Shown: positions 16,737 through 26,283 of the stretch, piece by piece
How positions within the stretch are numbered: the stretch's first letter is position 1
Layout of the letters: the number at the start of each line of letters is the position of its first letter
NCBI RefSeq assembly: GCF_013410955.1
Contig: NZ_JACCCG010000002.1
Coordinates: 310,001-374,000 of the forward strand
Direction: 5' to 3'
DNA length: 64,000 nt
Origin: Microbacterium sp. AK009
GTDB taxonomy: Bacteria > Actinomycetota > Actinomycetes > Actinomycetales > Microbacteriaceae
Program-made: the position numbers and the translations under genes
The notes under the pieces: model-generated
The model's input: the letters and a program-made list of their open reading frames with translations, nothing else
Told to the model about the DNA's origin: nothing
Databases searched by the model: none

Positions 16737-17372
16737 GTGACGACCACCCCTGCCACCTACTCCCAGGCCATGCGGTCCGTCAAGCGACCCGATCCGGTCG
16801 CCGTCGGAACGATCGTATGGCTCGGTTCGGAGGTGATGTTCTTCGCGGGACTGTTCGCGATCTACTTCACTCTCCGCAGCACCTCGCCCGAGCTCTGGGC
16901 CGAGCGCACCGAGCTGCTGAACGTCCCGTATGCGACCGTCAACACGATCATCCTGGTGCTGTCATCGGTGACATGCCAGATGGGCGTCTTCGCCGCCGAG
17001 CGGGCGCAGCCGTACACGGTGAAGTCGAACCGCTTCTGGAACCGCTGGGGCATGGTCGAGTGGTTCTGGCTCACCTTCGCGCTCGGCGCGATCTTCGTGT
17101 CGGGCCAGGTGTGGGAGTACGCCCAGCTCGTCTACGAAGGCATGTCGATCGACTCCGACTCGTACGCGTCGGCCTTCTATCTGACGACCGGGTTCCACGC
17201 CCTGCACGTCACGGGTGGTCTCATCGCCTTCCTCCTCGTCATCGGTCGCGCCTATGCGGTCCGCAACTTCGGACGCAAGGAAGAGACGTCGGCGATCGTG
17301 GTGTCGTACTACTGGCACTTCGTCGACGTCGTCTGGATCGCCCTCTTCCTCGTCATCTACTTCCTCAAGTGA
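16737..17372 (+). CDS. ctaE: Cytochrome c oxidase subunit III
   Basis: A 211-residue membrane protein with five hydrophobic helices. It begins [26 protein letters not shown] after a short cytoplasmic leader and ends with [14 protein letters not shown] and [11 protein letters not shown], the typical subunit III signatures. It is part of the aa3 oxidase of the bcc-aa3 supercomplex and stabilises the proton-pumping core. I prefer the GTG at 16737, which follows a CATAAT hexamer by 7 bases and gives an N-terminus of the usual length; the ATG at 16728 is the alternative. The gene heads ctaE-qcrC-qcrA-qcrB. Confidence 0.93.
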   Translation: MTTTPATYSQAMRSVKRPDPVAVGTIVWLGSEVMFFAGLFAIYFTLRSTSPELWAERTELLNVPYATVNTIILVLSSVTCQMGVFAAERAQPYTVKSNRFWNRWGMVEWFWLTFALGAIFVSGQVWEYAQLVYEGMSIDSDSYASAFYLTTGFHALHVTGGLIAFLLVIGRAYAVRNFGRKEETSAIVVSYYWHFVDVVWIALFLVIYFLK

Positions 17373-17392
17373 GAGCGGAGCTGAACCCCGAC

Positions 17393-18193
17393 ATGGCACG
17401 CAAGAAAACGCACCGCGCGACCGGTCGCCGCAGCCCCTGGGCCGCCGCAGCCCTCATCGGCATCGGCCTGCTCATCACCGGCGGCGTCTACGCCGGCGCA
17501 TCCGCCGCGGTCGCGGCCACCGACGAGGGTGCCTCGACGCAGGAGCTGACCGTCGAGGACGGCGAGCTGCTCTTCCAGGCCAACTGCGCCACCTGCCACG
17601 GCCTGGACCTCCAGGGCTCCGAGGCCGGCCCATCGCTCTACGGCGTCGGCGAGCTGTCGGTCCACTTCCAGGTCAGCACCGGACGCATGCCGCTGCAGGC
17701 GCAGGGGCCGCAGGCTCCGCAGAAGCCCGTGCAGTTCACCGACGCGCAGACGCAGGCCCTCGCCGAGTACGTGCAGTCGGTCGCCCCGGGTCCCGAATTC
17801 CCGGCCGACGAGGTCCTCGACGGTGAAGGCGATGCGTCCCACGGCGGCGAGCTCTTCCGCATCAACTGCGCCATGTGCCACAACGTCGCCGGCGCCGGTG
17901 GCGCGCTGACGGAGGGCAAGTACGCCCCCGGCCTGGACGGGACGTCGCCGCTGAACATCTACGCGGCGATGGTCACCGGCCCGCAGAACATGCCGGTCTT
18001 CAACAACATGAACCTCTCCCTCGAGGAGAAGCGGGACATCATCACCTACCTGCTCTACATACAGGAAAACCGGTCCCCCGGCGGGTTCGAGCTCGGTTCG
18101 CTGGGCCCGGTCTCCGAGGGTCTGTTCATCTGGATCTTCGGCATCGGTTCGCTGATCGCCATCACCGTGTGGGTCACGGCGAAATCCAACTGA
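17393..18193 (+). CDS. qcrC: Di-haem cytochrome c of the cytochrome bc1 complex
   Basis: A 266-residue protein with an N-terminal membrane segment (about residues 17-42), two haem c sites CATCH (65-69) and CAMCH (159-163), and a C-terminal transmembrane helix (about 242-262). The two haems replace a soluble cytochrome c by carrying electrons directly from the Rieske protein to the CuA centre of the oxidase, as in other Actinobacteria. The haem domains face outside. It starts at the ATG at 17393, 20 bases after ctaE, and is followed after 29 bases by qcrA. Confidence 0.95.
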   Translation: MARKKTHRATGRRSPWAAAALIGIGLLITGGVYAGASAAVAATDEGASTQELTVEDGELLFQANCATCHGLDLQGSEAGPSLYGVGELSVHFQVSTGRMPLQAQGPQAPQKPVQFTDAQTQALAEYVQSVAPGPEFPADEVLDGEGDASHGGELFRINCAMCHNVAGAGGALTEGKYAPGLDGTSPLNIYAAMVTGPQNMPVFNNMNLSLEEKRDIITYLLYIQENRSPGGFELGSLGPVSEGLFIWIFGIGSLIAITVWVTAKSN

Positions 18194-18222
18194 CCCGACA
18201 CGACACAGCAACGAGGAGCACC

Positions 18223-19302
18223 ATGGCACACGAGGACGACGCGCTCGCCCACGAGAGGGCTTCCTGGCAGCCCTCGAGCGGTCTTGCCGTGGCCGTCAAG
18301 GATCCGGTGAAGGCACCGGCTCTGCCGCCCCACCGCGAGCGGATGACGGACAAGGATCCCGCCGCGATGAAGCGGGCGGTCCGCACGGTCTACACCCTGT
18401 TCTACCTGTCGGTCGCCGGCAGCATCGCAGCGATCGTGGCGTACTTCGCGTTCCCGATCGAGAGCGGTCGCCTCACCGACATCCGGTACAACAACCTCTT
18501 CATCGGCCTGGGGATCGCGCTGGCGCTCCTGGCCATCGGCATCGCCGCCATCCACTGGTCCAAGGCGATCATGGCCGACAAGGAGCACATCGAGCCCCGC
18601 CACGCCACTCGCGGGAAGGACACCACCCGCGCCGCGGTCGTGGAGTCGTTCCGCACCGCGAACGAGGAGTCCGGCTTCGGTCGCCGCGCGCTGATCCGCA
18701 ACGGTCTGTTCGCCGCACTGGTCGCCTCGATCCTCCCCGGCATCACGCTGTTCCGTGGCCTCGCGCCGTTCAACTCGACCGAGAACCCGATCGCGGGGAA
18801 CCCCGTCGCGCTCCTCGAGCACACGATGTGGGAGGAGGGCATGCGTCTGGCGCTCGACCCCACCGGCGAGCCCATCCGCGCAGCCGACGTCACCCTCGGC
18901 TCCGCCTTCCATGTCATCCCCGAGCCTCTCGCCGAGCTCTCGCACGAAGAGGGCTACCTCGAGGAGAAGGCCAAGGCGATCGTCCTCCTCATGCGTCTGC
19001 GCCCCGAGGACCTGCCGGCCGAGACCAACCGCCTGGACTGGACCTACGACGGAATCGTCGCCTACTCCAAGGTCTGCACGCACGTCGGCTGCCCCGTGGC
19101 TCTCTACGAGCAGCTGACCCACCACCTGCTGTGCCCGTGCCACCAGTCGCAGTTCGACGTGGCCAACGGCGCGCGGGTGATCTTCGGCCCGGCCGCTCGG
19201 CCGCTGCCGCAGCTACCGATCACGGTGGACGACGAGGGCTACCTCGTGGCCCAGAGTGACTTCACCGAACCCGTTGGCCCGAGCTTCTGGGAGCGCCGAT
19301 GA
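18223..19302 (+). CDS. qcrA: Rieske iron-sulfur subunit of the cytochrome bc1 complex
   Basis: A 359-residue protein with a hydrophilic N-terminus, three transmembrane helices (the actinobacterial form; other bacteria have one) and a C-terminal Rieske domain. The [2Fe-2S] ligands are in CTHVGC (285-290) and CPCH (304-307), followed by QSQFD. It takes electrons from menaquinol and passes them to QcrC. The ATG at 18223 has a GAGGAG ribosome binding site. The TGA overlaps the ATG of qcrB (ATGA), coupling their translation. Confidence 0.95.
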   Translation: MAHEDDALAHERASWQPSSGLAVAVKDPVKAPALPPHRERMTDKDPAAMKRAVRTVYTLFYLSVAGSIAAIVAYFAFPIESGRLTDIRYNNLFIGLGIALALLAIGIAAIHWSKAIMADKEHIEPRHATRGKDTTRAAVVESFRTANEESGFGRRALIRNGLFAALVASILPGITLFRGLAPFNSTENPIAGNPVALLEHTMWEEGMRLALDPTGEPIRAADVTLGSAFHVIPEPLAELSHEEGYLEEKAKAIVLLMRLRPEDLPAETNRLDWTYDGIVAYSKVCTHVGCPVALYEQLTHHLLCPCHQSQFDVANGARVIFGPAARPLPQLPITVDDEGYLVAQSDFTEPVGPSFWERR

Positions 19303-21143
19303 GCACCGGGAACCACCCCACAGAGAACGTGACCCTCGAGCCGGCCATGACGGACGGAACCCAGGGCATGCCGGACGGCAAGCCGCTGGGAGGACGATTC
19401 GTCGGCTGGGCGGCCAACTACGTCGACGAGCGCACCAGCGTCTCCGGCCTGGTCAAAGAGCTGGGCCGGAAGATCTTCCCCGACCACTGGTCGTTCATGC
19501 TCGGCGAGATCGCGCTGTGGAGCTTCGTCGTCGTCCTCATCTCGGGGACGTTCCTGACGTTCTTCTTCGACGCGTCCATGGTCGAGACCCACTACACCGG
19601 CTCCTGGCTGCCGATGCGCGGCATCGAGATGTCGGCGGCGATGGCCTCGACGCTGGAGATCTCGTTCGACATCCGCGGCGGCCTCCTGGTCCGCCAGATC
19701 CACCACTGGGCGGCGCTGGTCTTCATCGCCGGCATCGGCGTGCACATGCTCCGGGTGTTCTTCACCGGCGCGTTCCGCAAGCCCCGCGAACTCAACTGGG
19801 TCATCGGCTTCGTGCTGTTCGTCCTCGCCATGGGTGAGGGCTTCACCGGCTACTCGCTCCCCGACGACGTGCTCTCGGGCAACGGCCTGCGCATCATCGA
19901 CGGCATGATCAAGGGCATCCCCCTGATCGGCACGTGGACCTCGTTCCTGCTGTTCGGCGGCGAGTTCCCCGGCACCGCCATCGTCGGTCGCCTCTATGCG
20001 CTGCACATCCTGCTGCTGCCCGCCATCCTGGTCGCACTGCTCGTGGCGCACCTGATGCTGATGATCATCAACAAGCACACGCAGTTCGCCGGCCCGGGCC
20101 GCACGAACGACAACGTCGTGGGCTACCCGATGATGCCGGTCTACATGTCCAAGATGGGCGGCTTCTTTTTCATCACGTTCGGTGTGATCGTGCTGGTGGC
20201 GTCCCTGTTCACGATCAACCCGATCTGGAACTACGGCCCGTACGACCCGTCACCGGTGTCGGCGGGTACGCAGCCCGACTGGTACATCGGCTTCGCCGAC
20301 GGGATGCTGCGCCTGATCCCGCCGCACCTGGAGACGGTCTTCCTCGACCGCACCTGGTCGTGGAACATCATCATCCCGATCACGGTCCTCGGCCTCTTCC
20401 TCGTCGTGGTGGCCCTCTACCCGTTCATCGAGGCGTGGATCACGGGTGACAAGCGCGAGCACCACATCGCCCAGCGTCCCCGCAACGCCGCCACCCGCAC
20501 CGCCATCGGCGCGGCCGGTGTGACCTTCTACGCGGTGATGTGGGCGGCGGCGTCGTCCGACCTGATCGCGACCCACTTCTGGCTGACCATGGAGGGTGTC
20601 ATCCACACTCTGCAGGTCGCGCTGATCCTCGGTCCCGTGATCGCCTACTTCGTCACCAAGCGCATCTGCATCGCGCTGCAGAAGAAGGATCGCGAGATCC
20701 TCCTGCACGGCTACGAGTCGGGCCGCATCGTGCGGCTCCCGGGCGGCGAGTACATCGAGGTCCACCAGCCGGTCGACGAGTACGAGCGGTGGAAGCTCAT
20801 CGAGACCGACGTCTACGAGCCTCTCGTCGTGCGTCCGAACGCGAAGGGCCGCATCCCGTGGCACCAGAACGTTCGCGCCTCGATCTCGCGGTGGTTCTTC
20901 GAAGACCGCCTCACCCCGCTCACGCAGACGGAACTCGACGCGGCGCTGGAGCACCAGCACCACACGCTCGACCACGTGGCCAGCGAGAAGGACGCCGAGC
21001 TCCAGGGTGCCCACGAGCGCGCAGGGGTCCCTGACGCTCCGCACGTGCCGATCGACGACGGCAGCCGCTCGGAGACGGCCGTGCGTCCCTCGAACGTCAT
21101 CGTCGCCGAGGAGACCCGTCCGCCGAAGGGCGACAAGGACTGA
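19299..21143 (+). CDS. qcrB: Cytochrome b subunit of the cytochrome bc1 complex
   Basis: A 614-residue membrane protein, longer than mitochondrial cytochrome b because of a hydrophilic C-terminal tail of about 170 residues, as in other Actinobacteria. It carries two b haems and the quinol sites. Landmarks are the haem-ligand segments QIHHWAALVFIAGIGVHMLR and LYALHILLLPAILVALLVAHL, and the quinol-oxidation motif PDWY (in the position of PEWY). It is the subunit class targeted by QcrB inhibitors in mycobacteria. Its start overlaps the qcrA stop, and a strong terminator follows 13 bases after its stop. Confidence 0.96.
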   Translation: MSTGNHPTENVTLEPAMTDGTQGMPDGKPLGGRFVGWAANYVDERTSVSGLVKELGRKIFPDHWSFMLGEIALWSFVVVLISGTFLTFFFDASMVETHYTGSWLPMRGIEMSAAMASTLEISFDIRGGLLVRQIHHWAALVFIAGIGVHMLRVFFTGAFRKPRELNWVIGFVLFVLAMGEGFTGYSLPDDVLSGNGLRIIDGMIKGIPLIGTWTSFLLFGGEFPGTAIVGRLYALHILLLPAILVALLVAHLMLMIINKHTQFAGPGRTNDNVVGYPMMPVYMSKMGGFFFITFGVIVLVASLFTINPIWNYGPYDPSPVSAGTQPDWYIGFADGMLRLIPPHLETVFLDRTWSWNIIIPITVLGLFLVVVALYPFIEAWITGDKREHHIAQRPRNAATRTAIGAAGVTFYAVMWAAASSDLIATHFWLTMEGVIHTLQVALILGPVIAYFVTKRICIALQKKDREILLHGYESGRIVRLPGGEYIEVHQPVDEYERWKLIETDVYEPLVVRPNAKGRIPWHQNVRASISRWFFEDRLTPLTQTELDAALEHQHHTLDHVASEKDAELQGAHERAGVPDAPHVPIDDGSRSETAVRPSNVIVAEETRPPKGDKD

Positions 21144-21156
21144 TCCGTTCTCGATG

Positions 21157-21191
21157 AAGGGTCCTGCACTCCCCCGGGGTGCAGGACCCTT
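21157..21191 (+). terminator. Terminator of ctaE-qcrCAB
   Basis: A perfect 13-base-pair stem, left arm 21157-21169 and right arm 21179-21191, with a nine-base loop. The right arm ends in CTT and runs into TCCTCGT. It lies immediately after qcrB and before the rhodanese gene on the same strand. Confidence 0.85.
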
Positions 21192-21270
21192 CCTCGTACC
21201 GGCGACGTGAACGGCAGGAATCCACGGGTCGCTGACCGTCACGCCGATCGTGACACCGGGCGCAGGACCC

Positions 21271-21276
21271 TACCGT
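21271..21276 (+). promoter_or_regulatory. Candidate -10 of the rhodanese gene, leaderless type
   Basis: TACCGT ends 6 bases before the ATG at 21283. GTGACA (21250-21255) is a good -35 match, but the spacer is only 15 bases. Confidence 0.4.
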
Positions 21277-21282
21277 GGACTC

Positions 21283-21708
21283 ATGATCGACGCCGCCTCG
21301 TACTTCGCCGCCAAGCTCGCCTACGAAACCGACGCCTCAGACGTCTACGCCGCCCAGCGCGCGGGCGATGACATCGTCCTCCTCGACGTCCGCAGCGACG
21401 AGGCCTGGCGGCAGGGCCGCATCCGCGGTGCCCGACACCTCCCCTACCCCGAGATCCCGGCACGGGCAGCTCGAGAGCTGGCGGGAGTGGAGGAGGTCAT
21501 CGTGTACTGCTGGAGCCCCGGATGCAACGCCGGCACGAAGGCGGCGGCCGCCCTCGCGGGACTCGGAATCGCCGTACGCGAGATGATAGGCGGATACGAG
21601 TACTGGGTCCGGGAAGGACAGCCGACGGAGAACGACGATGGCCCGCTCCCCCGCACCTTCGACCCGCAGGTGATGGTCGTGCGAGCCGAAACCGCAGAGG
21701 TTCCCTGA
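21283..21708 (+). CDS. Rhodanese-like domain protein
   Basis: A 141-residue protein made of a single rhodanese domain. It has VLLDVRSDEAWRQGRIRGARHLPY (split here by family convention into strand and CH2A region) and the active-site loop YCWSPGCNAGTKAA. One of the two loop cysteines would carry persulfide sulfur; the other is three residues away. A C-terminal GGYEYWVREGQP completes the fold. It may transfer sulfur or act as a redox sensor; the partner is unknown. The ATG at 21283 is chosen because TACCGT lies 6 bases upstream; the frame is open to 21250 but without family similarity. It converges with the PP2C gene. Confidence 0.8.
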   Translation: MIDAASYFAAKLAYETDASDVYAAQRAGDDIVLLDVRSDEAWRQGRIRGARHLPYPEIPARAARELAGVEEVIVYCWSPGCNAGTKAAAALAGLGIAVREMIGGYEYWVREGQPTENDDGPLPRTFDPQVMVVRAETAEVP

Positions 21709-21734
21709 GAGGCGCTCACGCCGCGCAGGCGGGC

Positions 21735-22535
21735 TCAGACGGCGCTCTCGCGGAAGGGATCGTCGATGGTGAAACGGTGAGCCGCGGCGCCGACGAACAG
21801 CGGCGTCGTCCGCGCCGGCGCGTCGTCGGAGGCGATCACATCGGCGATGACGACGGTGACATTGTCGGCGGCGCCCGCCTCCAGCGCCAGACCGATGAGC
21901 TCGGATGCCGCGCCCTCGCGGTCATCCCGACCCAAGACGTCGCTCACCGCTGCGTCGTCGACGTAATCGGTGAGACCGTCGCTGCACAGGAGCCAGCGAT
22001 CGTCGGGGCGGGGATCGATCCACGTCACCAGCGGCAGGTCGTCAGGACCACCCGACATCGAGGCGGTGATGAGATTGCGGTGCGGATGGGTCATAGCGTC
22101 CTCGGCGCGCACGTGGCCGCCGTCGACCAGCGCCTGGACGAACGAGTCATCCCGTGTCATCCGGCTCATCGTGCCCGACCGCAGCGAGTATGCGCGGGAG
22201 TCGCCGATGTGGGCGAGGAGCAACCGGTCCCGGTGCCCGACGAACAGGCCGGTGAAGGTCGTCGCCATACCCGCGACCCGCGGATCACGGTGCGCGTGGG
22301 CGGCGATGTCCCAGTTGGCCATCAGTGTCCGCTCGGTCAGCATCTCGGCGTCGGGAGACTGGTGCCATCCGGCCACCAGACGGTGCACGAAAGCAGCTGA
22401 CGCGAGGTCGCCGGCGGGGCCGCCGCCTACGCCGTCAGCGACGCCCGCACCCCAGGACGCGGCGAACGCCGAGTCCTGGTTGCTCGGTCGCGGACCCGAA
22501 GCGGATGCCGCGACCGACTCCAGCCGGATTGCCAC
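21735..22535 (-). CDS. PP2C-type serine/threonine protein phosphatase
   Basis: A 266-residue protein phosphatase of the PPM family. The metal-binding and catalytic motifs are SNQDSAF, GVADGVGG, LAHIGDSRAY, CSDGLTDYV and ADNVTVV. It has no transmembrane segment, unlike PstP, so it is cytoplasmic. I place the start at the GTG at 22535, two bases after the ctaF stop, because the longer frame reads back into ctaF. It is therefore the last gene of ctaC-ctaD-ctaF-PP2C. Substrates are unknown; a link to the PASTA kinase at 58-60 kb is possible but only inferred. Confidence 0.85.
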   Translation of the reverse strand: MAIRLESVAASASGPRPSNQDSAFAASWGAGVADGVGGGPAGDLASAAFVHRLVAGWHQSPDAEMLTERTLMANWDIAAHAHRDPRVAGMATTFTGLFVGHRDRLLLAHIGDSRAYSLRSGTMSRMTRDDSFVQALVDGGHVRAEDAMTHPHRNLITASMSGGPDDLPLVTWIDPRPDDRWLLCSDGLTDYVDDAAVSDVLGRDDREGAASELIGLALEAGAADNVTVVIADVIASDDAPARTTPLFVGAAAHRFTIDDPFRESAV

Positions 22536-22537
22536 TG

Positions 22538-22978
22538 TCAGCGGGCGAAGTATCCGCGGTAGTACTCGTACACCCAGCCGACGATCGCGACCGCGAAGAC
22601 GCCGAGGCCGATCGGCACCATCCACGTCCCGACGGCGAGACCGATGAAGGCCAGACCCGCCGAGAAGGCGAGCACGATGGGCCACCACGACCAGGGGCTG
22701 AACTCGCCCATCTCCGGGTCGCCGTCATCGATGTCGGCGGTCAGCACGTCTTCGGGCAGTTCGCCCCCCTGCGCGACATGCACGCGCTGGATGTAGAACG
22801 CGATCAGGGCCGCCATGAATGCCGTGAACAGCAGCGCGACGGAGCCGACCCACTCGATCGCCGAGAACCACGGAACCTCGGCGGTCGTGTAGGAGATGAT
22901 GTTCCACACCGTGTAGAACGCGAAGACGACGAGGAAGAAGCCGCTGAGCAGCCACCAGAGTCCGACGTTGGTACGCAC
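22538..22978 (-). CDS. ctaF: Cytochrome c oxidase subunit IV, actinobacterial type
   Basis: A 146-residue protein with four hydrophobic helices: residues 8-27, 40-65, about 100-117 and 119-138. An acidic loop (LTADIDDGDPEMGEF) lies in the middle. This is the small fourth subunit of the actinobacterial aa3 oxidase. The GTG at 22978 directly follows the ctaD TAA with no gap, so the two are co-translated. The downstream PP2C gene starts two bases after its stop. Confidence 0.92.
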   Translation of the reverse strand: MRTNVGLWWLLSGFFLVVFAFYTVWNIISYTTAEVPWFSAIEWVGSVALLFTAFMAALIAFYIQRVHVAQGGELPEDVLTADIDDGDPEMGEFSPWSWWPIVLAFSAGLAFIGLAVGTWMVPIGLGVFAVAIVGWVYEYYRGYFAR

Positions 22979-24742
22979 TTACTTGACCTCTCCCTGCGCC
23001 AGGTCGACCACGGGCGTGTCCGGAGCGTCCTTGGCCGGACCCACACCGACGGGCAGGCCCGCTTCGGGGTGGTTCAGGTCGAACGCCGGTCGCTCGCTGC
23101 GGATCCGCGGGATCGAGGTGAAGTTGTGCCGCGGCGGCGGGCACGACGTCGCCCACTCGAGCGAGGCGCCGTAGCCCCACGGGTCGTTGACGGTGACCTT
23201 CGGCGCCTTGCGCGCGGTGATCCAGACGTTGAACAAGAACGGGATCATGGACGCGCCGAGGATCATGGCACCGATGGTGGACACCTGGTTCTGCCAGGTC
23301 CACCCGTCGGCCGCCGAGTAGTCGGCGTAGCGGCGGACCATGCCGTCCACACCCAGCCAGTGCTGGATGAGGAAGGTCATGTGGAAGCCGATGAACAGCA
23401 GCCAGAAGTGGATCATGCCCAGGCGCTCGTTCAACATGCGACCCGTCCACTTCGGCCACCAGAAGTAGAAGCCTGCGAACATGGCGAACACGACGGTGCC
23501 GAAGACGACGTAGTGGAAGTGCGCCACGACGAAGTACGAGTCGGAGAGGTGGAAGTCCAGGGGCGGGGACGAGAGGATGACGCCGGTCAGACCGCCGAAG
23601 ACGAACGAGACCAGGAAGCCCAGCGCGAACACCATCGGCGTCTCGAAGGTGACCGACCCGCGCCACATGGTGCCGATCCAGTTGAAGATCTTCACGCCTG
23701 TGGGCACCGCGATCAGCATCGTCATCAGCGCGAAGAACGGCAGGAGCACGCCGCCGGTGACGTACATGTGGTGCGCCCACACCGCCACCGAGAGCGCCGC
23801 GATGGCGATGGTCGCGTAGACGAGCGTCTTGTAGCCGAAGATCGGCTTCCGGCTGAACACCGGGAACACCTCGGAGACGATGCCGAAGAACGGCAGCGCG
23901 ATGATGTAGACCTCGGGGTGACCGAAGAACCAGAACAGGTGCTGCCACAGCAGCACGCCGCCGTTCTCGGGGTCGTAGATGTGCGACCCGAAGATGCGGT
24001 CCGACCCGGCGGCGAGGATCGCTGCGGCGAGGACCGGGAAGGCCATCAGGATCAGGATGCTGGTGACGAGGGTGTTCCAGGTGAAGATCGGCATCCGCCA
24101 CATCGTCATGCCCGGGGCGCGCATCGTGATGATGGTGGTGATGAAGTTCACCGCACCCAGGATCGTGCCGAAACCGCTCATACCGAGGCCGAGCATCCAG
24201 AGGTTTCCGCCGACGCCTGGCGAGAAGGTCTCACTCGCCAACGGCTGATAGGCGAACCAGCCGAACGAGGCGGCACCGGCCGGCGTCAGGAAGCCCGAGA
24301 CCGCGATCAGCGAACCGAACAGGAACAGCCAGAAGGCGAAGGCGTTCAGGCGAGGGAAGGCGACGTCGGGGGCGCCGATCTGCAGGGGCAGGATGGCGTT
24401 GGCGAAGCCGGCGAACAGCGGCGTCGCGAACATCAGGAGCATCACGGTGCCGTGCATCGTGAACAGCTGGTTGTACTGCTCCTTGGTCGGGACGACCTGC
24501 ATGCCGGGCTCGAACAGCTCGGCGCGGATGATGAGGGCCATCACGCCGGCGAACATGAAGAACACCACCGACGCGATCAGGTACATGTACCCGATCGTCT
24601 TGTGGTCAGTGGACGTGATCCACTTGACGACGATGTTGCCCTTCTGCTCGACGCGGGAGGAGCTCAGCAGGGCGGCCTGCCGCGGCGGCAGCGTCGAGGA
24701 GCGGCCGGGTGTGGATTCCTGCAGTGGCAGTGTCGTCGCCAT
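22979..24742 (-). CDS. ctaD: Cytochrome c oxidase subunit I
   Basis: The 587-residue catalytic subunit of the aa3 oxidase, with twelve transmembrane helices. It binds haem a, haem a3 and CuB. Landmarks are [10 protein letters not shown] (haem a ligand), [15 protein letters not shown] (CuB His and the His-Tyr crosslink), [10 protein letters not shown] (CuB histidines) and [14 protein letters not shown] (haem ligands). The last 70 or so residues are a hydrophilic tail. It reduces oxygen to water and pumps protons. It sits between ctaC, two bases upstream, and ctaF, adjacent downstream. Confidence 0.97.
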   Translation of the reverse strand: MATTLPLQESTPGRSSTLPPRQAALLSSSRVEQKGNIVVKWITSTDHKTIGYMYLIASVVFFMFAGVMALIIRAELFEPGMQVVPTKEQYNQLFTMHGTVMLLMFATPLFAGFANAILPLQIGAPDVAFPRLNAFAFWLFLFGSLIAVSGFLTPAGAASFGWFAYQPLASETFSPGVGGNLWMLGLGMSGFGTILGAVNFITTIITMRAPGMTMWRMPIFTWNTLVTSILILMAFPVLAAAILAAGSDRIFGSHIYDPENGGVLLWQHLFWFFGHPEVYIIALPFFGIVSEVFPVFSRKPIFGYKTLVYATIAIAALSVAVWAHHMYVTGGVLLPFFALMTMLIAVPTGVKIFNWIGTMWRGSVTFETPMVFALGFLVSFVFGGLTGVILSSPPLDFHLSDSYFVVAHFHYVVFGTVVFAMFAGFYFWWPKWTGRMLNERLGMIHFWLLFIGFHMTFLIQHWLGVDGMVRRYADYSAADGWTWQNQVSTIGAMILGASMIPFLFNVWITARKAPKVTVNDPWGYGASLEWATSCPPPRHNFTSIPRIRSERPAFDLNHPEAGLPVGVGPAKDAPDTPVVDLAQGEVK

Positions 24743-24744
24743 GA

Positions 24745-25674
24745 TCAGCCCTGATTCTCCGTGATGGGTCCCCCGCCGGGGGTTGTTTCGTCGTCGGGGC
24801 TCACCCCGGTGCCCGGCAGGTTCTGCAGCCGGTCGTAGGCGTCGGTGATGTCACCGGTCTGGCCGCGGTCGCGGAGCGAGTCGAGGTACTGCTCGTATTC
24901 GGCCTCGCTGACCACCTCCACGTTGAACAGCATCGCCGAGTGGTACTCGCCGCACAGCTCGGCGCACTTGCCGGCGTACGTGCCCTCGCGGGTCGGCGTG
25001 AAGGACCATTCGTTGTCCTTGCCGATGTACATGTCCTTCTTGTAGAGGAAGTCGATGATCCAGAAGCTGTGGATGACGTCGCGGGCCTCGAGATCGATCT
25101 TCACCGTCTGGTTCACGGGAAGGTACAGAGTGGGCAGCGCGGCCTGGTCGTAGTCGCCGCGGGCGTCGGGCTCGGCCTGCACGCCCATGCTCCACACGGC
25201 GTCGGAGTTGTCGTCGTTCTCGCCGTTGTACTGGAAGTCCCACGCCCACTGCTTGCCGATCGCGGTGATCGAGACATCGGGGTCTTCGTACTGCGTCTCG
25301 ATGATCGCCTGGTCGCGGGCGGTGAAGGCGAAGAAGCCGACGACGAGGATCAGCGGCACGATCGTGTAGAAGATCTCGATCGGCATGTTGTACCGCAGCT
25401 GCACGGGAAGGCCCGTCTGGCCCTTGCGCCGACGGTAGGCGATCGCCGCCCAGCCCATGAGACCCCAGGTCACCACGCCGACGGCGAGGAGGACGATCCA
25501 GGAGTTGACCCAGAGACCCGAGACGAGTTCGGTCCGGTTGGTGGCCGGCGTACCCTCCTCGACGAAGCCGGGCAGGTACCCGTTCAACTCGGTCGGAGTG
25601 CATCCCGCGAGCACGAGGGCCGCGGCGATCCCGACCGGGACGAACGCCCAGCGGAGACGGCGTTTCGAGGGCAC
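24745..25674 (-). CDS. ctaC: Cytochrome c oxidase subunit II
   Basis: A 309-residue subunit with a lipoprotein-type signal peptide (lipobox LAGC, Cys25), two transmembrane helices and an external cupredoxin domain. The CuA site is [12 protein letters not shown], with Cys237, Cys241 and His245. It receives electrons from QcrC. The start is a GTG at 25674 with an AAAGG site upstream. A TAGACT hexamer on the minus strand (25710-25715) could be the -10 of the ctaC-ctaD-ctaF-PP2C operon, with a leader of about 29 bases. The C-terminal 45 residues are a polar tail. Confidence 0.96.
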   Translation of the reverse strand: MPSKRRLRWAFVPVGIAAALVLAGCTPTELNGYLPGFVEEGTPATNRTELVSGLWVNSWIVLLAVGVVTWGLMGWAAIAYRRRKGQTGLPVQLRYNMPIEIFYTIVPLILVVGFFAFTARDQAIIETQYEDPDVSITAIGKQWAWDFQYNGENDDNSDAVWSMGVQAEPDARGDYDQAALPTLYLPVNQTVKIDLEARDVIHSFWIIDFLYKKDMYIGKDNEWSFTPTREGTYAGKCAELCGEYHSAMLFNVEVVSEAEYEQYLDSLRDRGQTGDITDAYDRLQNLPGTGVSPDDETTPGGGPITENQG

Positions 25675-25830
25675 GTGCGCACCTTTCCGTTCAGTGTGTT
25701 TCCGTGGCCAGTCTAGGGCAACCTCTGGGCGCGTTCTGGCCTGACGCCCAGGTTGTTCGACCGCGAGGACACGCCCATCACCGCCTCCGACGATGCGTCG
25801 CCGAGAGTGGGGGGAGCGGCCACGAGCGGG

Positions 25831-26193
25831 TCAGTGGAAGCTGTCGCCGCAGGCGCAGCTGCCGGCGGCGTTCGGGTTGTCGATCGTGAACCCCTGCTCG
25901 GAGATGGTGTCCTTGAAGTCGATCGTCGCGCCGTCGAGGTAGGGGACGCTCATGTCGTCGACGATGACCTCGACGCCGTCGAAGTCGACGGTCTTGTCTC
26001 CCTCGAGAACCCGCTCGTCGAAGTAGAGCTGGTAGATCAGTCCGCTGCATCCGCCCGGCTGGACCGCGACGCGAAGTCGCAGGTCGTCGCGACCTTCCTG
26101 GTCGAGCAGGTTCTTCACCTTCAGCGCGGCGGCGTCGGTGAGAAGCACGCCGTGTGCGCGCGCGGTGTCGGTGGACAGAGCGGTGTCGGTCAT
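25831..26193 (-). CDS. erpA: Iron-sulfur cluster insertion protein
   Basis: A 120-residue A-type carrier protein of the HesB/IscA family. The three conserved cysteines are in PGGCSG (Cys49) and SCACG (Cys113, Cys115), which hold the [2Fe-2S] or [4Fe-4S] cluster before transfer. It probably delivers clusters to apoproteins, including the Rieske protein encoded nearby; that link is an inference from position. The ATG at 26193 has a GGAGGA ribosome binding site. A minus-strand TAGAAT (26240-26245) is a candidate -10. It is transcribed towards ctaC. Confidence 0.92.
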   Translation of the reverse strand: MTDTALSTDTARAHGVLLTDAAALKVKNLLDQEGRDDLRLRVAVQPGGCSGLIYQLYFDERVLEGDKTVDFDGVEVIVDDMSVPYLDGATIDFKDTISEQGFTIDNPNAAGSCACGDSFH

Positions 26194-26283
26194 TTCAGAT
26201 CCTCCGGGTGCAGTGCGCGAGACAGGGCTCGGTGAACCGATTCTACGCCCCGACCCCCCGTGCGGGACGGGATAGCACGCCCA

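Noticed and set aside
22325-24754. An 809-codon plus-strand open frame across ctaD and ctaF
   Set aside because: It is almost entirely charged residues (Asp, Glu, His, Arg) and is antisense to strongly conserved oxidase genes.
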